Assembly (NCBI GenBank): GCA_029555885.1
Contig: JAKPQT010000236.1
Location: 1-13,481, forward strand
DNA length: 13,481 bases
Origin: Chloroflexota bacterium
GTDB lineage: Bacteria; Chloroflexota; Anaerolineae; CG2-30-64-16
Reading direction: 5' to 3'
Below are positions 7,065-13,481 of the stretch, piece after piece; position 1 is the first letter of the stretch, and each line of letters begins with the position of its first letter. The notes below the pieces were generated by a model. That model ran no database searches. It saw only the letters and a list, made by a program, of their open reading frames with translations, and was not told the DNA's origin. Both the position numbers and the translations under genes were made by a program.

Positions 7065-8231
7065 TTAAGCAGACGCCTGCCGCGCGCGCAGCAGGCCTGC
7101 CAGCAGCGCAGCGCGTTCCGGCAGGGACGTGACGATGACATGCTCGTGCTGGGCATGGCTGCCGTCGCCGTCGACGCCCAGCCCGTCCAGCGTCGGCACG
7201 CCCAGCGCAGATGTGAAGTTGCCGTCCGAGCCGCCGCCCGTGCCTGTCTCGTCTATACTCAGGCCCAACTCCAGCGCAATGGCCTGTGCGATGGCGAACA
7301 GCGCGACCGTCTGCGGCGTGCGCACCATCGGGGGCCGGTTCATGCCCCCGCGTACCTCGATGGTCGTGCCCGTCAGCCGCGGGGTCAGGTGGTGCATGTA
7401 GGTGTAGACGCGGTCCGCTTCCGTCGCGTTCATCACCCGCACATCCACGTGGGCCGAAGCCTGCGCGGGTACCACATTGCTGCGCGTGCCGCCGCTCACG
7501 ACACCCACGTTGACCGTCGTGCCGACCGCGTAATCCGTCAGCGCCTGGATGCTGATGATCTGGTAGGCCAGTTCCTCGATGGCGTTGACGCCTTCGTCGT
7601 GCGCCGCGCCGGCGTGGGCAGCCTTGCCCGTCACGATGACCTCGAAATCGCCCACGCCCTTGCGCCATGTCTTTAGCGACCCGCGCGGGGGGTGCGCCGG
7701 TTCGAGCACGTAGACCGCGCGATGCTGCTTCGCCTCCTCCTCGATGAGCGGCCGCGAGGTATGGCTGCCGGTCTCCTCGTCGGAGGTGACGAGCAGGGTG
7801 ATGCGGCGCTCCGGCATCAGGCCCAGCTCCCGCAGGCTACGGATCGCCCAGACGGCGTTGACGATGCCGCCCTTCATGTCGAACGCGCCCGGTCCGTAGA
7901 GCCGGCCGTCTTCGATGCGCACTGGACGTTGCGCGATCGTGCCGGTGTCCCAGACCGTGTCCATGTGCGTCAGCAGCAGCAGGCCATCGTTTGACGCCTG
8001 GCCTGCACCCCACCGGGCGCGGAGATGGTTGCCCGCGCTCGCCTGTGCCTGAACATCAACTGCGGCCCCTATCGCGCGGAGTTGCTCGGCCAGCACCGCG
8101 CCCAGACGATCGATGGCCGCCTTGTCGCTGGTGGGCGACTCCAATTCGACAAGCTGTTGCAGATGCGCGACCATCTCATCCTGGTGCTCGCGCAGGTAGG
8201 CGAGGATGCGTTGGTTTTCGGTTTCCGCCAT
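7065..8231 (-). CDS. Glutamate carboxypeptidase-like M20 metallopeptidase (CPG2 type)
   Basis: Starting at ATG 8231 the product has 388 residues. The open frame extends further upstream to 8366, but that segment is made of repeat-like sequence. A strong Shine-Dalgarno (GGGGAG, 7 bases away) marks 8231 as the real start. Motifs match the CPG2 branch of M20: LLTHMDTVWD (H89, D91), GAFDMKGG (D118), SDEETGS (catalytic E152, metal E153), VLEPAH (E177), GKAAHAG (H206) and GSHAQHEHV (H359). Enzymes of this branch remove C-terminal glutamate or similar residues from small peptides. CPG2 itself is exported, but no signal peptide is visible here. The gene is transcribed divergently from the dipeptide epimerase operon, which suggests a shared role in murein-peptide breakdown, for example hydrolysing L-Ala-L-Glu; that link is inference. 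Confidence 0.93.
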   Translation of the reverse strand: MAETENQRILAYLREHQDEMVAHLQQLVELESPTSDKAAIDRLGAVLAEQLRAIGAAVDVQAQASAGNHLRARWGAGQASNDGLLLLTHMDTVWDTGTIAQRPVRIEDGRLYGPGAFDMKGGIVNAVWAIRSLRELGLMPERRITLLVTSDEETGSHTSRPLIEEEAKQHRAVYVLEPAHPPRGSLKTWRKGVGDFEVIVTGKAAHAGAAHDEGVNAIEELAYQIISIQALTDYAVGTTVNVGVVSGGTRSNVVPAQASAHVDVRVMNATEADRVYTYMHHLTPRLTGTTIEVRGGMNRPPMVRTPQTVALFAIAQAIALELGLSIDETGTGGGSDGNFTSALGVPTLDGLGVDGDGSHAQHEHVIVTSLPERAALLAGLLRARQASA

Positions 8232-8238
8232 TGTGACA

Positions 8239-8244
8239 CTCCCC
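8239..8244 (-). promoter_or_regulatory. Ribosome binding site that fixes the start at 8231
   Basis: On the minus strand GGGGAG lies 7 bases before ATG 8231, within a longer purine run (GAGAGGGGAG). It rules in favour of this start over the longer upstream frame opening at 8366. Confidence 0.75.
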
Positions 8245-8259
8245 TCTCTGGATGGTCGC

Positions 8260-8288
8260 AGTGTACCACGAACGGGCGTGGTTTGGAA
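8260..8288 (-). promoter_or_regulatory. Candidate extended -10 promoter for the CPG2-like gene
   Basis: On the minus strand TGG-TACACT gives an extended -10 (hexamer 8260-8265). A weak -35, TTCCAA (8283-8288), lies 17 bases upstream. The implied transcript starts near 8253, leaving room for the Shine-Dalgarno at 8239-8244. The -35 matches the consensus at only three positions, so this is a candidate. Confidence 0.4.
8265..8282. promoter_or_regulatory. Inverted repeat filling the promoter spacer: possible operator
   Basis: ACCACG (8265-8270) and CGTGGT (8277-8282) form a perfect 6-bp inverted repeat around a 6-base gap. It lies almost exactly between the candidate -10 and -35 of the minus-strand promoter, where a repressor or activator dimer would act. 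No regulator gene is in the window. The repeat is short and could be chance. Confidence 0.3.
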
Positions 8289-8327
8289 CACGAAGGGGCG
8301 AAGGTGACGGAGGACGCGAAGCACGAA
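8289..8327. repeat. Degenerate 'cacgaag/gacgcgaag' repeat-like tract
   Basis: The tract has repeating short units (cacgaag, gcgaagg, gacgcgaag, cacgaa) that resemble one arm of the element at 10531-10607, but no matching second arm is present nearby. In the minus-strand frame it encodes the kind of Leu/Arg/Phe-rich pseudo-peptide usually produced by such repeats, not a conserved protein. It may be a decayed half-copy. Confidence 0.4.
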
Positions 8328-8338
8328 TAACGCGCAGT

Positions 8339-8367
8339 TTGACAGGGCGGCCTCTCTGGGCCACAAT
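8339..8367 (+). promoter_or_regulatory. sigma70-like promoter of the dipeptide epimerase operon
   Basis: A perfect TTGACA (8339-8344) is followed after exactly 17 bases by CACAAT (8362-8367, four of six matches to TATAAT). The expected transcript starts near 8374, giving a leader of about 54 bases before ATG 8428. Confidence 0.6.
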
Positions 8368-8427
8368 GCAGCCGTTTACGGAGAAGTCACAACCCTGGAT
8401 CGCCGCCATCATTCACACGGAGCAACC

Positions 8428-9459
8428 ATGCGCCTGAACTGGCAGCCGCTTACCCTGCAACTGCGCAATCCATTCCGCCTCTCCTACGGTGTCAGCGACA
8501 CGCGGCGCGTCTTCTGGCTCCGGCTGACCGACGACGCGGGGGTTGAGGGCTGGGGTGAGGCCGCGATCCCGCCCTATTACGGCGTCTCCGACGAGGCGAT
8601 GACCGCGTATTGGACAGCGGTAGCCGCGCGCGATGATCCCCTGCCGGAACGGTTCGAGGACATTCCCGCGTGGGTCGGAAGTGACGGGCCTGCGCCCGCG
8701 CGCTGTGCGCTGGACCTCGCGCTGCACGACCGGCTGGCGAGGCAGGCCGGGCTCCCGCTCTGGCAGTTGCTGGGTGTGCCGCAGCCGCCTCCCCTCGCAA
8801 CCTGCTTCACCATCGCCATTGCCGAACCGGCAGAGATGGGCCGTCTGGCGGTCGAATCCAGCCGCTTCGCCGCGCTCAAGATCAAGCTCGGCTCGGATGA
8901 TGACTTTGCCCGGCTGGCCGCGGTGCGCGCCGCGCGGCCTGATGCGCGGCTCCGGCTGGACGCCAACGCGGGCTGGCAGCGTGACGAGGCGGTAGCCCTG
9001 GTCGACCGGCTGGCGCAGTTCGACCTCGAGCTCATCGAGCAGCCCGTCGCGAAGGATGACATTGCGGGGCTGGGCTATGTGCAAGCGCGTACGGCCATCC
9101 CGGTTGTGGCGGACGAGTCGTGCCAGACCCTGGCAGATGTAGAGGCGCTGGCTGCGGCAGGCGTGCGCGCCATCAACCTCAAGCTGATGAAGGCGGGCGG
9201 GTTGGGGCCGGGGCTGGCGATGCTCCGCCGCGCGCGGGCGCTGGGGTTGCAGGTGATGCTCGGCTGCATGGTCGAGACTTCGCTCGGCGTGACCGCGATG
9301 GCGCACCTCGCAGGGCTGGCCGACTGGCTCGATCTGGACGGCCCGCTGCTGATTGCCAACGATCCCTTCGTGGGGTTACACTATGATGAACGGGGCGGCA
9401 TCCACGTGCCCGCTGAACCGGGCACCGGCGTGACGCTGCGGGACCGAACGACAGCATAA
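8428..9459 (+). CDS. Dipeptide epimerase (L-Ala-D/L-Glu epimerase type), enolase superfamily
   Basis: The 343-residue product is a complete muconate-lactonizing subgroup member of the enolase superfamily. It has catalytic KIK (K151 and K153), metal ligands in DANAGW (D178), IEQP (E204) and ADES (D229), and the opposing catalytic lysine in NLKLMKAGG (K252). DLDGP near the C-terminus (D302, D304) is the Asp-x-Asp signature that binds the dipeptide amino group in Ala-Glu epimerases such as YkfB and YcjG, and it separates this protein from muconate or o-succinylbenzoate enzymes. The expected reaction is interconversion of L-Ala-D-Glu and L-Ala-L-Glu from murein in the cytoplasm. ATG 8428 has GGAG five bases upstream. 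It is first in the operon behind the 8339-8367 promoter, 11 bases before the M19 dipeptidase gene. The specificity could drift to other dipeptides. Confidence 0.93.
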   Translation: MRLNWQPLTLQLRNPFRLSYGVSDTRRVFWLRLTDDAGVEGWGEAAIPPYYGVSDEAMTAYWTAVAARDDPLPERFEDIPAWVGSDGPAPARCALDLALHDRLARQAGLPLWQLLGVPQPPPLATCFTIAIAEPAEMGRLAVESSRFAALKIKLGSDDDFARLAAVRAARPDARLRLDANAGWQRDEAVALVDRLAQFDLELIEQPVAKDDIAGLGYVQARTAIPVVADESCQTLADVEALAAAGVRAINLKLMKAGGLGPGLAMLRRARALGLQVMLGCMVETSLGVTAMAHLAGLADWLDLDGPLLIANDPFVGLHYDERGGIHVPAEPGTGVTLRDRTTA

Positions 9460-9470
9460 GAGGTACAACC

Positions 9471-10532
9471 ATGCGATTCTTCGATGCTCACTGCGATGCG
9501 GTCATGCACAGCTACGACGGCCCGTTCGACTTTGTCGACGGCGATACGCGGCCGGAGGGCACGCGCTCCCACGTCGACCTGCCCCGGCTGGAGGCGGGCG
9601 GCCACTGCGTCCAGCTCTTTGCGGTTTTTGCCTCACAGCGTTATCACGGCGAGCGTGATGTGCGCCCGCTGGCGCGCAAGGCTATCGCTACCATCCACGG
9701 CTGGGCTGCGGCCTCAGCAGGCCGGCTGCGCCTCATCCGCACCGCCGCCGACCTGCGCGCCGCGTGCGCGGTCGATGCGCCAGGCATTGGCGCCCTCATC
9801 GGCATGGAAGGGGCAGACCCGCTGGCGGACGCAGAGGAGCTGCGGGAGTTCTGCGATCTGGGCGTGCGGCTCGTCATTCCGGCGTGGGATGACAACCACT
9901 TCTCCGGCACTGTGTTCGGCGGGGGCGGGGGCTTGAGCGACGAGGGGCGCAAGCTGATTCTCCTGGCCGAGGAACTTCGCGTGATGGTGGATGTCTCGCA
10001 CGCCTCGGACGCTGCCTTCGACGAGATCGTCGGGCTGACGCGCCGGCCGTTCGTGGCGTCCCACTCGAACTGCCGCGCGGTGAGCGCCAGCCCGCGCAAC
10101 CTGACGGACGCGCAGATACGGACGCTGGCGGACCGCGGCGGGGTCATGGGCCTCAACTTCGCGCCCGACTTCCTGGACGCGAACTACCTGGCCGCGTGGA
10201 ATGACCTCATGGCCCCCATGAAGGACATGGACCCCGCTAAACGGCAGAAGTATCGGACGGAGGTGGGGCCGCGCGTAGCCGCCATACCCCTGCCTGGATT
10301 GGATGCCATCGTGCGCCAGGCACGGCACGCAGTGGACATCGGCGGCGAGGCATGTGTCGGCCTGGGCGGCGACCTGGACGGCATCGGCGCCATGCCGACC
10401 GGCCTGACCGGTGCGCAGGACTACCCGCGCGTCGCAGAAGCCCTATCTGCGGGCGGTTTCACGGAACGCCAGGTGGAGCTGATATGCTATGGCAACATGC
10501 TGCGCGTGTTCGGGGAGATACTGCCGGAATGA
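9471..10532 (+). CDS. M19 membrane-dipeptidase family (renal dipeptidase-like) zinc enzyme
   Basis: The 353-residue product shows the M19 binuclear zinc ligands in order: DAHCD (H7, D9), GMEG (E113, the bridging ligand), DVSHAS (H177), ASHSN (H198) and GGDLDG (D301). The C-terminal YGNMLRVF matches the usual family ending. Bacterial members hydrolyse dipeptides, often tolerating a D-residue at the C-terminal position, and despite the family name need not be membrane-bound; no signal peptide or membrane segment is visible, so a cytoplasmic enzyme is likely. ATG 9471 has AAGAGGT just upstream. The position between a dipeptide epimerase and an NlpC/P60 endopeptidase suggests it splits Ala-Glu or related murein dipeptides. 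The TGA stop overlaps the first bases of the intergenic repeat at 10531. Confidence 0.94.
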   Translation: MRFFDAHCDAVMHSYDGPFDFVDGDTRPEGTRSHVDLPRLEAGGHCVQLFAVFASQRYHGERDVRPLARKAIATIHGWAAASAGRLRLIRTAADLRAACAVDAPGIGALIGMEGADPLADAEELREFCDLGVRLVIPAWDDNHFSGTVFGGGGGLSDEGRKLILLAEELRVMVDVSHASDAAFDEIVGLTRRPFVASHSNCRAVSASPRNLTDAQIRTLADRGGVMGLNFAPDFLDANYLAAWNDLMAPMKDMDPAKRQKYRTEVGPRVAAIPLPGLDAIVRQARHAVDIGGEACVGLGGDLDGIGAMPTGLTGAQDYPRVAEALSAGGFTERQVELICYGNMLRVFGEILPE

Positions 10533-10607
10533 ACCGCGAAGACGCAAAGAGCGCAAAGACAATACGATTTAAAGGAAGTTTTCGCGTCCTTTGCGTCTTC
10601 GCGGTTC
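10531..10607. repeat. Intergenic inverted repeat, 'cgcaaagacgcaaag' family, copy 2
   Basis: The left arm gaaccgcgaagacgcaaag (10531-10549) is a perfect 19-bp reverse complement of 10589-10607, with imperfect pairing continuing inward. It starts inside the TGA of the M19 gene and ends shortly before the Shine-Dalgarno of the next gene, so it fills almost the whole 93-base gap. The left arm segment 10536-10559 matches 6971-6994 at 21 of 24 bases. No T-run follows, so it is not a typical terminator. The transcript would form a long hairpin inside the operon. Confidence 0.85.
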
Positions 10608-10625
10608 AAAAGCGAGGTAACAATC

Positions 10626-11639
10626 ATGTTGGATGACATCAGGCGGGCGCTGGTCGAGCTGAGCCGCCCGTTCAGTGATACACGGACACATTATTGCCAG
10701 GTCGAGGCCGCCACGCTGGACGATGGACGCTGCGCACTGGCCGGTGCGGTGCTGGACGATGCAACGCTGGTCGCCGTGCTCGCCGGTCTGACCGCGCGCT
10801 TTTCCACCGTCCGCTTCGAGCCGGCAGGCGTGCGCGTGCTCCGGACGGCGCAGCCGCAGACCGTCGCAGTCGGCACGAATCTGACCGGGCTGTATGCCAA
10901 AGCCTCGTTTCTCGCAGAACAGGTCAGCCAGTTGCTCAACGGCTGGCTGCTCGAAATCCTGATGACCGAGGGCCGGTGGGCGTTCGTGCGCCAGTCGGAT
11001 GGCTATCTGGGCTGGGCCTATGCGCCGTATCTTGTGCCCGCGCACGGCTGTGCATTCAGCCATCTCGTCAGCGCACCCGTCAGCCTGCTGCACGCCGAAC
11101 CGCACGGCTCCGCGCCTCTGGTCAGCCGCATCATGGGCGGCACGGCGGTCGCAGTGGATGCCATCGACGCCGCGTGGGTTCACGTGGTGCTCGCAGGTGA
11201 TGATGCCGGGTGGATTCCCGCAGCGGATGTGCGCGCGTTCAGCACGCTGCCGCACGACACGGACACGCGGCGACGGCAGATGCTGGCCGACGCCGTGCGC
11301 TTTATCGGCGTGCCCTACCTGTGGGGCGGGTGCTCCGCGCTGGGCATCGACTGCTCCGGCTTCTCGCAGCTCTTGCACCGGCTGGCCGGGGTGACGCTGC
11401 CGCGCGACGCCGACATGCAGTTCGATGCGGGCCGGCCCGTTGCGGAGCCGTTCGAGCCGGGCGACCTGCTCTTCTTCGGTGAGCTGGGCGAGAAGCGCAG
11501 CATCACGCACGTCGCGCTCAGCCTGGGCGGCTGGCACATCATCCACTCGTCGCGCTCGCGCAACGGGGTGCGCCAGGACAATGTGCAGGCTGTCGAGCAT
11601 CTGCGGGAGACTTTTGTCGGAGCCAGGCGCTTCATATGA
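10626..11639 (+). CDS. NlpC/P60 gamma-D-glutamyl endopeptidase with SH3-like domains (YkfC type)
   Basis: The C-terminal part (about 215-337) is an NlpC/P60 domain with GIDCSGF (nucleophile Cys243), ITHVAL (His295) and HIIHSS (third residue, probably His307). The N-terminal 210 residues hold SH3b-like segments, visible as RWAFVRQSDGYLGWAY (117-132) and WVHVVLAGDDAGWIP (184-198). This layout and length match YkfC, which cleaves between D-Glu and the diamino acid of murein peptides with a free N-terminal L-Ala. No signal peptide is visible, so it should act on imported or recycled peptides in the cytoplasm. ATG 10626 has GAGG eight bases upstream. Its product, L-Ala-D-Glu, is the substrate expected for the epimerase encoded two genes upstream. 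The last four bases (ATGA) overlap the next gene. Confidence 0.93.
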   Translation: MLDDIRRALVELSRPFSDTRTHYCQVEAATLDDGRCALAGAVLDDATLVAVLAGLTARFSTVRFEPAGVRVLRTAQPQTVAVGTNLTGLYAKASFLAEQVSQLLNGWLLEILMTEGRWAFVRQSDGYLGWAYAPYLVPAHGCAFSHLVSAPVSLLHAEPHGSAPLVSRIMGGTAVAVDAIDAAWVHVVLAGDDAGWIPAADVRAFSTLPHDTDTRRRQMLADAVRFIGVPYLWGGCSALGIDCSGFSQLLHRLAGVTLPRDADMQFDAGRPVAEPFEPGDLLFFGELGEKRSITHVALSLGGWHIIHSSRSRNGVRQDNVQAVEHLRETFVGARRFI

Positions 11640-12751
11640 CCGACCACCTGATGGAAAGCCCGCCCGCAGCGCGTACGCTCATCGACGGCCGCTGGCGCGA
11701 CTACTTCTCAGGCTGTAGCTACCTGGGGTTGCCCGGCCATCCCGGGCTGATTGCCGCGGCGGTGGAGGCCCTGCAGCGCTACGGACTGACCACCTCGACG
11801 TCGCGTGGCGGCTACGGCGAGCACTCGGTCTACCGTGCCGTTGAAGCTGCGGCTGCGCGTTTCTTCGGCACTGAGGCCGCCACCTACTACGTCTCGGCGT
11901 ATCTGGGCAGCGTTGCGCTGCTGCAGGCGCTGATGGGCGAGTACGAGCGGGTCTTTGTCGATGAGGCGGCCCACTTCAGCGTACGTGATGCAGTCGCCGC
12001 AGCGCGTGTGCCATCACATCCCTTCCACCACCTCGATCCGGCTGACCTGGCGGTGCAACTGCGGATGCATTTGGCCCCGCGCGAGCGGCCCCTGGTCCTG
12101 AGCGATGGCATCTTCCCGATCTCTGGCGAGATCGCGCCCGCGGCGGACTACGTGCGGGTGCTGGCCGCGTATGAAGGCGCGCTGCTCTGCCTGGATGATG
12201 CACATGCCACCGGCGTCATCGGGGCGCAGGGTCGCGGGACGGTCGAATACACGCGGGCAACAGCGGCTTCGGTTGACGTGCGGGTCTTGACCGCGCATAC
12301 GTTCAGCAAGGCGTTGGGCGGCCACGGCGGGCTGATTGCAGGTGACGCGGCATTCATCGCGCAGGTCGGGCGAAGCGCTGTTGCGCTAAGCGCGAGCAGT
12401 CCCCCGCCGATCCCTGCGGCGGCGGCGTCGGCCTGGGCGCTGGACTTCGTCGCTGCGCACCCGGAGCGCCGCGCCGCGCTATGGGCGAACGTGGCCCGGG
12501 CGCGCGCCGGTTTCCGTGCATTGGGCTGGACGCTGGAAGAGAGCCCCTCGCCGATCATCTGCCTGCGGGCGCGCCCCAGCCTGGACCTGGCGCGCATGCA
12601 GGCGGAGTTGTTCGAGCGAGATATCTGCGTTGCCCACGTCACCCGCTATTCCAGCACACCCGCGGGCGGCGCGCTGCGCGTCGCTATCTTTGCGACGCAC
12701 ACCGCCGAGCAGATCGACCGGCTGCTGGCTGAAGTCGCGGTGCTGGCGTAG
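11636..12751 (+). CDS. Alpha-oxoamine synthase-like PLP enzyme (AONS/KBL family)
   Basis: The 371-residue product is a fold-type I PLP enzyme closest in pattern to 8-amino-7-oxononanoate synthase and 2-amino-3-ketobutyrate CoA ligase. It has the opening SYLGLPGHP (28-36), STSRGGYGEHSVYRAVE (54-70), EAAHFS with the ring-stacking His113, CLDDAHATGVIG (185-196, D187 and H190 contacting PLP) and HTFSKALGGHGG (221-232) with Schiff-base Lys225. Family members condense an amino acid (L-Ala, Gly or Ser) with an acyl-CoA. The start overlaps the preceding stop as ATGA, so it is translationally coupled to the NlpC/P60 gene. No other biotin gene is in the window, and the place at the end of a murein-peptide operon does not predict a substrate. 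It may be an AONS, a KBL or a diverged enzyme; family certain, substrate unknown. Confidence 0.88.
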   Translation: MTDHLMESPPAARTLIDGRWRDYFSGCSYLGLPGHPGLIAAAVEALQRYGLTTSTSRGGYGEHSVYRAVEAAAARFFGTEAATYYVSAYLGSVALLQALMGEYERVFVDEAAHFSVRDAVAAARVPSHPFHHLDPADLAVQLRMHLAPRERPLVLSDGIFPISGEIAPAADYVRVLAAYEGALLCLDDAHATGVIGAQGRGTVEYTRATAASVDVRVLTAHTFSKALGGHGGLIAGDAAFIAQVGRSAVALSASSPPPIPAAAASAWALDFVAAHPERRAALWANVARARAGFRALGWTLEESPSPIICLRARPSLDLARMQAELFERDICVAHVTRYSSTPAGGALRVAIFATHTAEQIDRLLAEVAVLA

Positions 12752-12788
12752 ACGCGGTTTTGCGTCACACCGGTGGTGCGCACTTACA

Positions 12789-12829
12789 AAACAGCTGGGG
12801 CCTGTGTGCAACACGGGCCCCAGCTGTTT
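12789..12829. terminator. Bidirectional rho-independent terminator between convergent genes
   Basis: Arms 12789-12807 and 12811-12829 pair over 19 positions around a 3-base loop (gca), with only one non-Watson-Crick position (a G-U in the plus-strand RNA). The stem core is cagctggggcc. It is followed by TTTA on the plus strand and by TTTTGT on the minus strand, so it can end both the operon stopping at 12751 and the phosphofructokinase gene stopping at 12847. Confidence 0.85.
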
Positions 12830-12846
12830 ATCGATCCGGTGCCGCG

Positions 12847-13481
12847 CTACGCGACCGGATCCGGCTTGGCGAGCGTGTCCACCAGATTGCGCCAGTTCAT
12901 GAAGCTCTGTTCCTTGGGCCGGCCGCACACCCAATCCATCTCCATCATGGCTTCCTTGTAGGGGGTGACGGCCACGCCGCGACGCTCGATGCCGATGACG
13001 TTGATGTCGGTGTTGCCGGACTCGATGTCCTGCATGATTTGCCGCGCGGCATGGGCCCCCAACCGGCTGCCTTGCACCCGGTCGAACGCGGTCGGCGCAC
13101 CCCCGCGTTGGAGATGCCCCAGGATGGTCTGGCGCACCTCGAACTGGCCGCCCGATTCCGCCTCCATGATGCGGCGCACGAACTCTGTGTCATAGTGGGG
13201 CGACGCGCCCTCCGAGATGATCACGATGCCGAGTTTCTTGCCCTGGGCAAAGCCCTGGCGCAGGGTCTCGATGTCGTGCCGCAGCGAGTCCAGCGTAATG
13301 CCGTCCTCGTTCAGCAGCTCCATCTCGGCCCCGGTCGCCAGCCCCGCGGCCAGTGCCAGATATCCGCACTGCCGGCCCATCACCTCCACGATGAAGGCGC
13401 GATGTGCGGCGCCCGCGGTGTACTTGATTTTGTCGATGGCGTCGACGATGTTGTTGAGCGCGGTGTCCGCGCCGATGCTGA
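12847..13481 (-). CDS. pfkA: 6-phosphofructokinase (5' end off window)
   Basis: The frame is open from the right edge (first full codon 13477-13479) to TAG at 12847, giving the C-terminal 210 residues. It begins SIGADTALNNIVDAID and continues with VEVMGRQCG (substrate-binding Met and Arg), VIISEGA (Glu at the position of E. coli Glu222) and GHLQRGGAPTAFDR (His and Arg that bind fructose 6-phosphate), all classic for group A phosphofructokinase. It phosphorylates fructose 6-phosphate to the 1,6-bisphosphate in glycolysis. The residues that separate ATP-using from pyrophosphate-using enzymes lie before the window edge, so the phosphoryl donor cannot be decided here. The GTG at 13387-13389 is inside the conserved core and is not the real start. 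It is convergent with the murein-peptide operon, with a shared terminator between them. Confidence 0.95.
   Translation of the reverse strand, partial: SIGADTALNNIVDAIDKIKYTAGAAHRAFIVEVMGRQCGYLALAAGLATGAEMELLNEDGITLDSLRHDIETLRQGFAQGKKLGIVIISEGASPHYDTEFVRRIMEAESGGQFEVRQTILGHLQRGGAPTAFDRVQGSRLGAHAARQIMQDIESGNTDINVIGIERRGVAVTPYKEAMMEMDWVCGRPKEQSFMNWRNLVDTLAKPDPVA

Noticed and set aside
8232..8366. 45-residue N-terminal extension of the CPG2-like peptidase
   Set aside because: It is encoded by promoter and repeat-like sequence, and a strong Shine-Dalgarno sits directly before the internal ATG at 8231.
8413..9306. 297-codon open frame on the minus strand opposite the epimerase
   Set aside because: The Arg/Gln/His-rich composition is typical of an antisense shadow; the plus strand encodes an enolase-superfamily enzyme with all catalytic residues.
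12752..12780. Small hairpin (gacgc / gcgtc) and caccggtg palindrome after the PLP enzyme gene
   Set aside because: Both are weak beside the strong terminator a few bases downstream, and they lack a T-run.

Overview
The window is GC-rich, gene-dense bacterial DNA with almost no non-coding sequence. Every gene reads as chromosomal housekeeping or catabolism; no phage, transposase, tRNA, rRNA or CRISPR array is visible. The GC content, the dispersed 'gacgcaaag'-type inverted repeats, a C/G-rich palindrome of the 'ctctcccgaaac' type and the gene content fit a Chloroflexota (Anaerolineae-like) bacterium. That assignment is inference from repeat style and protein flavour, not a database result.

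Bases 1-5477 (minus strand) hold a three-gene, tightly coupled DNA-processing operon. Transcription starts at a good sigma70-like promoter at 5512-5540. It runs through a 777-aa AddB/UvrD-like protein with a Walker A motif but degenerate motifs II, III and V, then a 749-aa UvrD-family helicase with all canonical motifs, then a stand-alone RecB/AddB-type PD-(D/E)XK nuclease with a 4Fe-4S cysteine signature that runs off the left edge. Junctions are 0 and 2 bases. The set looks like an AddAB-type helicase-nuclease whose helicase-like and nuclease parts are separate polypeptides. A perfect 24-bp-arm palindrome is inserted in frame inside the first gene.

Bases 5563-8231 (minus strand) hold two M20 metallopeptidases of different subfamilies: a CPG2-like glutamate carboxypeptidase and, downstream, an M20 dipeptidase. 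They are separated by a copy of an intergenic inverted-repeat element.

Bases 8232-8427 are a divergent promoter region. To the right, bases 8428-12751 (plus strand) form a four-gene operon: dipeptide epimerase (YkfB type), M19 membrane-dipeptidase-family enzyme, NlpC/P60 endopeptidase (YkfC type) and an alpha-oxoamine synthase-like PLP enzyme. The first three make a coherent cytoplasmic murein-peptide breakdown route: the NlpC/P60 enzyme cuts after D-Glu, the epimerase converts L-Ala-D-Glu to L-Ala-L-Glu, and dipeptidases release the amino acids. The divergently transcribed carboxypeptidase could serve the same route. A second copy of the intergenic repeat fills the gap between the dipeptidase and endopeptidase genes.

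A strong bidirectional terminator hairpin (12789-12829) separates this operon from a convergent gene for 6-phosphofructokinase, whose start lies beyond the right edge. The points most worth a second look are the split AddAB-like operon, the in-frame palindrome, the PLP enzyme in a murein-peptide operon, and the paired intergenic repeats.
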